From CBDCFL01 sp050300875 (GTDB lineage: Bacteria; Pseudomonadota; Alphaproteobacteria; Rhodobacterales; Rhodobacteraceae), in assembly GCA_050300875.1 (NCBI GenBank), contig JBNKYL010000058.1, positions 1-10,761 of the forward strand: a stretch of DNA of 10,761 bases, read 5' to 3'. The notes under the pieces were generated by a model. It did not search any database. It was given only the letters and a program-made list of their open reading frames with translations, and had not been told where the DNA came from. Below, one piece after another: positions 1 to 5,778 of this stretch (within the stretch, counting starts at the first letter, position 1; every line of letters begins with the position of its first letter). The position numbers and the translations under genes are program-made.

Positions 1-560
1 AGCGTCGGCTGGTCACCGGTATAGGAATGCACCGTCGTCATGATCCCGGTTTCGATACCGACCGCATCATTCAGCGTCTTGGCCAACGGCGCCAGGCAAT
101 TGGTGGTGCAGGACCCGTTCGACACGAATACCTCATCGGCCTTCAGCTCGCGGTGGTTCACGCCGAACACGACCGTGCGGTCCACATTCTTGCCTGGCGC
201 TGAAATCAGCACCTTGCGCGCACCGTTTTTCACGTGGATTTCAGTCGCTTCACGCGAGTTGAACTTGCCCGAACATTCCAGCACCACGTCGACATCTTCC
301 CAGTCCAGTTCCGTCGGGTCATAGGTCGAAAACACTTTCATCGGCCCGCGCCCAACGTCCATCGTGTCGCCATTGACCGTGATCTGCCCGCCAAACCGCC
401 CATGGACGGAATCGTACTTCAACAGATGCGCATTCGTTTCGATCGGTCCTGTCGCGTTGATCTTGACCACCTCGATATCGTTGCGCCCGCTTTCCACGAT
501 ATGGCCCAACGTGCAGCGCCCGATGCGACCGAAACCGTTGATGGCAACACGAACTGTCAT
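1..560 (-). CDS. gap: Glyceraldehyde-3-phosphate dehydrogenase, type I (partial, C-terminus beyond window)
   Basis: Interconverts 1,3-bisphosphoglycerate and glyceraldehyde-3-phosphate in the cytoplasm; its place after cbbP points to the reductive Calvin-cycle direction. The first 186 residues are present of a usual total near 330; the rest lies beyond base 1. The Rossmann fold opens with INGFGRIGR (residues 7-15). The catalytic Cys151 sits in SNGSCTTNC (147-155), and His178 is in the TTVHSYTGDQPTL stretch typical of alphaproteobacterial Gap. The start at 560 is chosen because AAGGAG lies 7 nt upstream. Two oddities are visible. The usual Asp after beta-strand 2 is Ala36 in INATG, a change that in this family relaxes NAD preference and permits NADPH. 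The residue two before the catalytic Cys is Gly149 rather than the usual Ala. Erythrose-4-phosphate dehydrogenase is less likely because of the SYTGDQ stretch and the context. The symbol cbbG would also fit. Confidence 0.93.
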   Translation of the reverse strand, partial: MTVRVAINGFGRIGRCTLGHIVESGRNDIEVVKINATGPIETNAHLLKYDSVHGRFGGQITVNGDTMDVGRGPMKVFSTYDPTELDWEDVDVVLECSGKFNSREATEIHVKNGARKVLISAPGKNVDRTVVFGVNHRELKADEVFVSNGSCTTNCLAPLAKTLNDAVGIETGIMTTVHSYTGDQPT

Positions 561-600
561 GGTTAACTCCTTGCTTGCGGCATCTGACCGCTATGGCCTG

Positions 601-1473
601 TCATGCCCGTTTCGCCTGCTGAACGAGGCGGTCGATCATCGGGGTGAAGATCAGCTGCATCGCCAGGTCCATCTTGCCGCCCGGTATGACGATGGAATTG
701 GCCCGGCTCATCCAGCTGTCATGGATCATTGAAGTGAGATACGGAAAGTCGATGCCGCGCGGGTTCTTGAACCGGATCACAACCAAGCTTTCGTCGGCAG
801 TCGGAATCCATCGGGCGATGAATGGATCGGACGTATCGACCACGGGAACACGTTGAAAATTCACGTCCGTCTGGATGAATTGCGGCGTAATACAATGCAC
901 GTAGGCATGCATCCGGCGCAGGATCGTATCGGTGACAGCCTCGGTCGTGTAGCCACGCGCGGCCTTGTCGCGATGGATCTTCTGGATCCACTCCAGGTTG
1001 ATGACCGGAACCACCCCGATCTTCAGATCGGCAAGCTTGGCCAGGTCCACATCATCGTTGACCACGGCACCGTGCAGACCTTCGTAGAACAGCAGATCGC
1101 TGTCAGCCTCGAAATCTGCCCACTCGGTGAAATTGCCGGGTGCAACGCCGTATTTGGCGGCCTCGACATCGTCATGAACATAGTGACGTGTCTTGCCCGC
1201 GCCCGTTTCGCCATATTCACGGAACACCCGCTCCAGCTCGCCCAACTCATTGGCATCATAAGAAAAATGGCTGAACGTCTGGTCCCCTTGCTCAGACCGG
1301 CGCGCAAGTTCCGCCTTCATGTCCTCGCGGTTGAACCGGTGGAAAGCGTCACCTTCGATCGACACCGCCTTCACGCCTTCCCGGCGGAAAATCTGGTCGA
1401 ACGTACCCTTGACGGTCGAGGTTCCAGCCCCGGACGACCCCGTAACGGAAATGATCGGATGCTTCTTGCTCAT
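601..1473 (-). CDS. cbbP: Phosphoribulokinase (bacterial class I)
   Basis: Phosphorylates ribulose-5-phosphate with ATP to make ribulose-1,5-bisphosphate, the CO2 acceptor for RuBisCO, in the cytoplasm. The 290 residues match the Rhodobacter-type enzyme almost position for position. The P-loop GSSGAGTST is at 12-20; Asp42, His45 and Arg49 lie in EGDAFHRFNR; the acidic Glu131 lies in YEGLHG. These correspond to catalytic or substrate residues defined in the R. sphaeroides enzyme. Bacterial class I PRKs are oligomers activated by NADH and inhibited by AMP; that is family knowledge, not something seen here. The ATG overlaps the cbbF stop codon as ATGA, so translation is probably coupled. A 40-bp gap follows before gap. 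The operon is probably under CbbR control from the divergent promoter region. Confidence 0.97.
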   Translation of the reverse strand: MSKKHPIISVTGSSGAGTSTVKGTFDQIFRREGVKAVSIEGDAFHRFNREDMKAELARRSEQGDQTFSHFSYDANELGELERVFREYGETGAGKTRHYVHDDVEAAKYGVAPGNFTEWADFEADSDLLFYEGLHGAVVNDDVDLAKLADLKIGVVPVINLEWIQKIHRDKAARGYTTEAVTDTILRRMHAYVHCITPQFIQTDVNFQRVPVVDTSDPFIARWIPTADESLVVIRFKNPRGIDFPYLTSMIHDSWMSRANSIVIPGGKMDLAMQLIFTPMIDRLVQQAKRA

Positions 1474-2483
1474 GCCCGGCCCCCATTGTTGCGGAACAGA
1501 CCGCGGTCAGAAAACAGCGCGGAAACCTCGGCATCGGGCAGATCATGATAGGTCGCCACACGGTCGACCTTTTCGGACGACCCGAAGACCAGCGGAATGC
1601 GGGCGTGCAGCCCGACAGGCACCTGGTCCAGAATGTTTTCCATCCCGTCCGTCGCCCGACCCCCTGCCTGTTCGACGACGAAGGCGACCGGCGCACACTC
1701 GTAGACATGGCGCAAGCGCCCCCGTTCATACCCCTCGCGCCGATCTGACGGGTACAGAAAGATGCCACCGCGCGACACGATGCGGTGCGTTTCTGCCACC
1801 AGCGAGGCAACCCAGCGCATGTTGTAATTGTGCTCGCGCGGGCCCTCGGTGCCGGCAAGGCAATCGTCGATATAGGCGCGCACCGGTGCTGTCCAGTGAC
1901 GGTAGTTCGATGCGTTGATCGCGTATTCCTTGGACGTGGCCGGGATTTTCAGGTGACCATTGGCCAGTTCAAATCGGCCCTCACGACGGTTCAGCACATA
2001 CATCAGCGTGCCGTCGCCAAATGTCATCACCAGCGCAGTTTGTGGGCCATAAATGATATAACCGCCTGCCAGTTGTTCGCGGCCCGACCGAAGGAAACTT
2101 GCGTTCGGTTCGTCCGCCGCATCGAAGATCGAAAAGATCGTGCCAATGGAAACGTTCGTATCGATGTTCGAAGACCCATCCAAAGGGTCGATCGCCACGG
2201 CGAACTTCCCCTCTGGGTCAAAAGTCTCGACTTCCTCGCGTTCTTCGGATGCATAATGGCGCACCGATGACCGTTTGAACGCGTCGGCAAAGGCTTCGTC
2301 CGCCAGGACATCCAGCGCTTTTTGTTCGTCGCCATCGCTATTGGTGCCAGCAGACGCACCCAATGCACCATCCAGCGCGCCAAGGCTGATCTTTTCAGAA
2401 AGCCAGACCGCGACGTCACAAAGCTCGGTCATCAAGGGACGAAGTCGTTCCGGCACCCGGTCTAGTTCTATGGACATGGCCAT
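1470..2483 (-). CDS. cbbF: Class I fructose-1,6-bisphosphatase
   Basis: Removes the 1-phosphate from fructose-1,6-bisphosphate (and, in many Calvin-cycle bacteria, sedoheptulose-1,7-bisphosphate) to regenerate the CO2 acceptor. Counted from the chosen start it has 337 residues, the normal FBPase I length. The metal site is plain: GDEQKALDV near 51-59, SEE at 79-81 and DPLDGSSNID at 99-108. The start is the ATG at 2483 because GGGAGG lies 7 nt upstream; the in-frame TTG at 2498 would place that ribosome site inside the gene, and the ATG at 2477 is badly spaced. It is the first gene of the minus-strand Calvin operon, divergent from cbbR across 108 bp, and its stop overlaps the cbbP start. No cysteine-rich redox insertion of the chloroplast kind is visible. 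Confidence 0.96.
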   Translation of the reverse strand: MAMSIELDRVPERLRPLMTELCDVAVWLSEKISLGALDGALGASAGTNSDGDEQKALDVLADEAFADAFKRSSVRHYASEEREEVETFDPEGKFAVAIDPLDGSSNIDTNVSIGTIFSIFDAADEPNASFLRSGREQLAGGYIIYGPQTALVMTFGDGTLMYVLNRREGRFELANGHLKIPATSKEYAINASNYRHWTAPVRAYIDDCLAGTEGPREHNYNMRWVASLVAETHRIVSRGGIFLYPSDRREGYERGRLRHVYECAPVAFVVEQAGGRATDGMENILDQVPVGLHARIPLVFGSSEKVDRVATYHDLPDAEVSALFSDRGLFRNNGGRA

Positions 2484-2541
2484 CTGACGCCCTCCCAAAA
2501 CGCAGAATCGATCTGTTGCGCCGGTTCTTTCACCATCGGGC

Positions 2542-2577
2542 TTTCAGAAAAATTTGAAATTTGTTATGGTCCATTAA
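2542..2577. promoter_or_regulatory. Candidate CbbR operator in the cbbF/cbbR divergent region
   Basis: The cbbF-cbbR spacer runs from 2484 to 2591. It contains a perfect inverted repeat TTTCA-N8-TGAAA (2542-2559). Its inner TCA-N8-TGA matches the TNA-N7/8-TNA arrangement reported for CbbR binding sites. It overlaps a tandem AAATTTG AAATTTG (2550-2563) and is followed by a second possible pair, TTA-N7-TTA (2564-2576). LysR regulators usually bind several such half-sites on one DNA face between the divergent genes. I could not assign convincing -35/-10 boxes for either direction. The region is AT-rich, so short matches can arise by chance. Confidence 0.5.
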
Positions 2578-2591
2578 AAGGGATTTAACTC

Positions 2592-3512
2592 ATGCTTCGC
2601 GAAACCCCGTCACTCAAGCAATTGCGCGCCCTTCAGGCTGTGTCGCGAACGGGGTCTTTTTCAGCTGCTGCCAGCCAGCTGAATCTGACCACCCCAGCGG
2701 TCCATACCCAATTGAAAAACCTTGAAAATACTTTGGGCGTCAGCCTGGCCGAAAGGGCCGGTTCCGTTGGCATGAAACTGACACCCTTCGGCGAGGTCAT
2801 CAACGACCTTGCCGAACGCGTGGAATCCGAATTCAAACTGGCCTTGCGCGAAATTGACGCACTGCGCGACGGGCGCATGGGCCATGTCGGCATCGGCGTA
2901 GTCAGCACCGGCAAGTATTTTGCGCCGCATCTTGTAGCCTCCATAATGGCCAGTCACCCGCAGATCGATGTTTCGCTGCATGTCGGCAACCGCGAAGAAA
3001 CCATTGCCGCGATCCGCGAAGGAAGATTCCGGCTGGCCATCATGGGGCGCCCACCCCGCGACCCTGTCACCACCTCCGAAATAATCGGCCCGCACCCCCA
3101 TGTCATTGTCACGCGCCCTGACCACCCATTGGCGGGGTTGGAACACATTCCAAATGACGCCTTTGCCAACGAAACCTTTCTGACCCGCGAAGAAGGTTCA
3201 GGCACACGCATACTTATGAACCGTTACCTGGACCGCATCGGAAACGGTCACGTCTACAAGACCATCCAGATGGACAGTAACGAAACCATCAAGCAATCCG
3301 TCATGGCGGGGCTCGGCATCGCGATGATTTCTGAACACACGGTCATAGAGGAATTGCGCAGCGGCCGCTTGGTCCGCCTGAAGGCCGATGGTCTGCCGAT
3401 CATACGCCAATGGTTCCTGCTACATCCGCAACGGGTCCGGCTCAGCCCCTGCGAAACGCTGGTCATGCAAACCGTTTCCGACATGAACGGCACATTTCTT
3501 CCGGTTCTATGA
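2592..3512 (+). CDS. cbbR: LysR-family transcriptional regulator CbbR
   Basis: Activator of Calvin-cycle genes that senses the cell's metabolic state; NADPH, RuBP or related metabolites are effectors in studied homologues. The 306 residues show the LysR layout: a winged helix-turn-helix at about 1-65 (LKQLRALQAVSRTGSFSAAA, then LTTPAVHTQLKNLE), a linker helix to about 90, and a two-lobed substrate-binding domain from about 95 to 295. VSTGKYFAPHLVA, AIMGRPP, REEGSGTR and the SVMAGLGIAMIS stretch are characteristic of CbbR rather than other LysR members. Its position divergent from cbbF is the classic arrangement. AAGGGA about 8 nt before the ATG is a modest ribosome site. It may also affect the co-directional dsrE2-tusA pair 113 bp downstream, but nothing in the sequence proves this. 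Confidence 0.93.
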   Translation: MLRETPSLKQLRALQAVSRTGSFSAAASQLNLTTPAVHTQLKNLENTLGVSLAERAGSVGMKLTPFGEVINDLAERVESEFKLALREIDALRDGRMGHVGIGVVSTGKYFAPHLVASIMASHPQIDVSLHVGNREETIAAIREGRFRLAIMGRPPRDPVTTSEIIGPHPHVIVTRPDHPLAGLEHIPNDAFANETFLTREEGSGTRILMNRYLDRIGNGHVYKTIQMDSNETIKQSVMAGLGIAMISEHTVIEELRSGRLVRLKADGLPIIRQWFLLHPQRVRLSPCETLVMQTVSDMNGTFLPVL

Positions 3513-3549
3513 TTGCTGCAACCGCACGATAAACTTCCCGTGGCAGCAA
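3513..3549 (+). terminator. Hairpin right after cbbR, possible terminator
   Basis: Starting immediately after the cbbR stop codon, TTGCTGC (3513-3519) pairs perfectly with GCAGCAA (3543-3549). Inside it CACG (3525-3528) pairs with CGTG (3539-3542), leaving a 5-nt bulge on the 5' side and a 10-nt loop. There is no U-tract after it, so it is not a classical intrinsic terminator. It could slow or end cbbR transcription, or be the 3' stabilising structure of the cbbR message. Confidence 0.35.
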
Positions 3550-3560
3550 CACGAATGGCC

Positions 3561-3601
3561 TTGGAATTGGACAGATTATAAGATATGAATGCGATTATAT
3601 C
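3561..3601 (+). promoter_or_regulatory. Candidate promoter/operator of the dsrE2-tusA unit
   Basis: This is the AT-rich end of the cbbR-dsrE2 spacer. TTGGAA (3561-3566) and TATGAA (3584-3589) are 17 bp apart and each match four of six sigma-70 consensus bases. Overlapping them are a direct repeat GATTATA (3574-3580 and 3593-3599, 19 bp apart) and an inverted repeat GATAT-N10-ATATC (3582-3601). Sulfur-responsive ArsR-type repressors bind AT-rich palindromes, so an operator is possible, but no named regulator can be assigned from this alone. Confidence 0.3.
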
Positions 3602-3625
3602 AGCATCGGAGAATGGGAGATCTAC

Positions 3626-4129
3626 ATGCTGGACAATCAAAAGCTCGAGAATGCCAAGAGCATGTCGATCATTGTCACCAAAGGCTCACTGGACTGGGCC
3701 TATCCGCCGTTCATCCTGGGCACAACTGCGGCCGCGATGGATGTCGAAGTCACGATGTTCTTTACTTTTTATGGACTTACGCTCCTCAAAAAGGATCTGA
3801 ACCTGAAATTCACGCCGCTGGGCAACCCGGCCATGGAAATGCCTATGATGGGCGGCCATATCGCCATGCCCAACATCGTCGGCATGTTGCCGGGCGTCGG
3901 TGCGGCTTCTGGCACGATGATGAAGAATCTCATCAAGAAAAAGGGCGTCGCCTCGATCGAGGAACTTCGTGAAGCGGCCATCGAATCCGATGTGAAGATG
4001 ATCGGCTGCCAGATGACACTCGATCTGTTCGAATATGACCGCAAGGACATGATCGACGAAATGGAAATCGGCGGCGCGGCGACCTATATGGAACAGGCGC
4101 TCAAGGCCGACATTAACCTCTTCATCTAA
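3626..4129 (+). CDS. dsrE2: DsrE2-type sulfur-trafficking protein (DsrE/DsrF/DrsH-like family)
   Basis: Belongs to the DsrE superfamily, which carries sulfane sulfur on a cysteine and exchanges it with TusA and the Dsr system. The 167 residues include MSIIVTKGSLDWAYPPFIL (13-31), FFTFYGLTLLKKDL (45-58), GVASIEELREAAIES (107-121) and KMIGCQMTLDLF (124-135), all family hallmarks. Cys128 is the only cysteine and aligns with the sulfur-binding Cys of the family. A methionine-rich loop, NPAMEMPMMGGHIAMPNIVGM (positions 67-87), is striking. Residues 26-54 and 79-98 are fairly hydrophobic; some DsrE2 proteins are membrane-associated. GGGAGA lies 5 nt before the ATG. tusA follows after 26 bp. In many sulfur oxidisers the pair comes with a rhodanese gene, absent here. 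The DsrE2 versus DsrE3 assignment needs a tree. Confidence 0.85.
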   Translation: MLDNQKLENAKSMSIIVTKGSLDWAYPPFILGTTAAAMDVEVTMFFTFYGLTLLKKDLNLKFTPLGNPAMEMPMMGGHIAMPNIVGMLPGVGAASGTMMKNLIKKKGVASIEELREAAIESDVKMIGCQMTLDLFEYDRKDMIDEMEIGGAATYMEQALKADINLFI

Positions 4130-4155
4130 CCAAGTACGACCAAGGGGACTAGCAA

Positions 4156-4380
4156 GTGGCTGACCAAACATTGAATGCAGAGGGCCTGAACTGCCCGCTT
4201 CCGATCCTGCGCGCCAAGAAGGCGATCAAGGGCATGAATACCGGCCAGGTTCTGGAAATCACCGCGACCGATCCGGGTTCGGTGGCTGACTTTGCCGCCT
4301 TCTGCAACCAGACCGGCAACGAACTGATGAGCTCGTCGAACGAAGGCAGCATCTACAAGTTCGAAATCAAAGTCGCCTGA
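4156..4380 (+). CDS. tusA: TusA family sulfurtransferase
   Basis: Small cytoplasmic sulfur carrier. In sulfur oxidisers with Dsr, TusA receives sulfane sulfur (from a rhodanese or DsrE2) and passes it on to DsrEFH and DsrC; this is family knowledge. The 74 residues carry the defining CPxP motif, LNCPLPILRAKKAI, with the sulfur-binding Cys13, then the usual DPGSVADFAAFCNQTGNEL stretch with a second cysteine. The start is a GTG at 4156, supported by AAGGGG 8 nt upstream (4142-4147) and the expected N-terminus. It is the second gene of the dsrE2-tusA unit and ends 15 bp from the convergent dsrN stop. A role in tRNA thiolation is possible for TusA proteins generally, but the neighbours favour dissimilatory sulfur transfer. 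Confidence 0.93.
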   Translation: MADQTLNAEGLNCPLPILRAKKAIKGMNTGQVLEITATDPGSVADFAAFCNQTGNELMSSSNEGSIYKFEIKVA

Positions 4381-4395
4381 TCTCAGGCTGTGACC

Positions 4396-5778
4396 CTATC
4401 TTGCCGCGGCGCCACCACGCGTCGCGGCAATGTATTTCAGGAAGTCGGTAACCCATGGCGTCTGTGCGGAATGGCGCAAATGGATGAACCCCGCCTGTGT
4501 GTGCCCCTTCACCAGCCCGTCATGCTTCCCATCAATGCCGAAACCGCGCGTCACATCGCGCGCATAGACTGGCGCGGTCACGTTTTCCAGGTTGGCAAAA
4601 TGGAACTCATGCGCGCGCTGCTCACCAGCCCGGTGCGGCCATAGCGCCTCGGTCCGGTTTTCGTAGCGAACATAACCTCGGCCCTGCGGACGCTTGTGCA
4701 ACCGCGTATCCGCGTCGAAATACCCAACCATATCGTGGGCCTCGTCGCCCCAGCCCAAGGTCCGACAAAGATACATCAACCCGCCGCATTCTGCATAGGC
4801 GGGCAGTCCGGCCTGCAATGCAGCGCGAAGGCTGTCGCGCAGGGATCTATTGGCGGACAACGCGGCGGCATGAACCTCCGGGTATCCGCCACCGATGAAC
4901 AACCCGTCAATTTCCGGCAGGGCTTGATCACGGATCATGTCGATGAACACCAGTTCGGCGCCCGCCGCGCGAAATGCCTCCAGATCGTCGGTGTAGTAAA
5001 ACGCAAAGGCCTCGTCCCGTGCGATCCCGATGCGCAGCCTCTGCCCGACCAGCGCGTGCGGCACCGGCAGAACCGGTTCCATCTCCGGCGCTGTCCCGGC
5101 AATCCCCAGCAGGGCATACAGATCGACGTTTTCGCCAACTTTCAAACCGACATTGCGCAAATAGGCAATCGCCTCGGGTTTGTCCGACGGGGTGGTCAGG
5201 CCAAGATGCCTTTCAGAAATGTCCAGTTCGGGCGCATTTCCGACCGCGCCCAGAACTGGCAAGTCGGTATAGGTTTCCACAGCCGTGCGAAGCTTTCCTT
5301 CGTGCCGCGTGCCGCCGGTCCTGTTCAGGATCACGCCTGCGATCCTGACATCGGGATCAAATGCCAGATAGCCCAGAAGCAGGGGCGCAATCCCCCGCGT
5401 CATGCCCTTGGTGTCGACGACCAGAACCACCGGCAGGCCCAAATGCTTTGCCAGCGCCGCGTTGCTGTCGCTGCCATCGGCAGCCAATCCGTCATACAGC
5501 CCTTTGTTTGCCTCGATCAGGCTGACATCCGCACCCTCCGATCGGCTCTGAAACAGCCCGGCAATTTCGTCATCACTCATGGTGTTGAAATCAAGGTTGT
5601 AGCAAGGCCGCCCTGCCCCTAGCCGCAACCACATCGGGTCTATGTAATCTGGCCCCTTCTTGAACGGCGCCACAGCCTGACCATGCTGCGACAAGGCGGC
5701 AGTCAGTCCTGCGGAAATAACGGTCTTGCCCGACGACTTATGCGCCGCGGCGATCATGAAACGGGGGCGGTTGATCAC
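4396..5778 (-). CDS. dsrN: DsrN, siroheme amidase (cobyrinate a,c-diamide synthase family)
   Basis: Glutamine- and ATP-dependent amidase; DsrN converts siroheme to the siro(heme)amide used by dissimilatory sulfite reductase DsrAB. The 460 residues form an N-terminal P-loop synthetase domain (AAHKSSGKTV at 11-20, KKGPDYIDP at 40-48, EANKGLYDG at 89-97, VDTKGMTRG at 121-129) and a C-terminal class I glutaminase domain (GGGYPE at 296-301, nucleophile Cys331 in YAECGG, His433 in GFIHLRH). The start is the GTG at 5778, which overlaps the preceding stop as GTGA; the ATG at 5814 has no ribosome site and reads 40 bases into the upstream gene. It ends the dsr operon. The fold equals CobB of cobalamin synthesis, which sequence alone cannot exclude; position after dsrLJOP decides for DsrN. 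Confidence 0.9.
   Translation of the reverse strand: MINRPRFMIAAAHKSSGKTVISAGLTAALSQHGQAVAPFKKGPDYIDPMWLRLGAGRPCYNLDFNTMSDDEIAGLFQSRSEGADVSLIEANKGLYDGLAADGSDSNAALAKHLGLPVVLVVDTKGMTRGIAPLLLGYLAFDPDVRIAGVILNRTGGTRHEGKLRTAVETYTDLPVLGAVGNAPELDISERHLGLTTPSDKPEAIAYLRNVGLKVGENVDLYALLGIAGTAPEMEPVLPVPHALVGQRLRIGIARDEAFAFYYTDDLEAFRAAGAELVFIDMIRDQALPEIDGLFIGGGYPEVHAAALSANRSLRDSLRAALQAGLPAYAECGGLMYLCRTLGWGDEAHDMVGYFDADTRLHKRPQGRGYVRYENRTEALWPHRAGEQRAHEFHFANLENVTAPVYARDVTRGFGIDGKHDGLVKGHTQAGFIHLRHSAQTPWVTDFLKYIAATRGGAAAR
4401..4430 (+). terminator. Inverted repeat at the tusA/dsrN convergent junction, possible terminator
   Basis: TTGCCGCG (4401-4408) and CGCGGCAA (4423-4430) form a perfect 8-bp GC-rich stem with a 14-nt loop, 20 bp after the tusA stop. 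The plus-strand continuation TGTATTTC is only weakly T-rich. The element lies within the last codons of dsrN, so the same hairpin would also appear at the 3' end of the dsr transcript. It may end tusA transcription and limit read-through into the opposing operon. Confidence 0.4.

Noticed and set aside
853..1548. 231-residue plus-strand open frame
   Set aside because: It lies antisense to cbbP and the end of cbbF, which are unambiguous; no ribosome site or domain seen.
2484..2498. cbbF start at the TTG at 2498
   Set aside because: It would put the GGGAGG ribosome site inside the gene; the ATG at 2483 is correctly spaced.
4696..5622. 308-residue plus-strand open frame
   Set aside because: It is antisense to dsrN, whose protein shows clear catalytic motifs; no recognisable domain in the plus-strand product. 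A by-product of high GC.
4396..5778. CobB of vitamin B12 synthesis
   Set aside because: Same family and motifs, but no other cobalamin gene is in the window and the gene is in the dsr transcript, the known place of dsrN.
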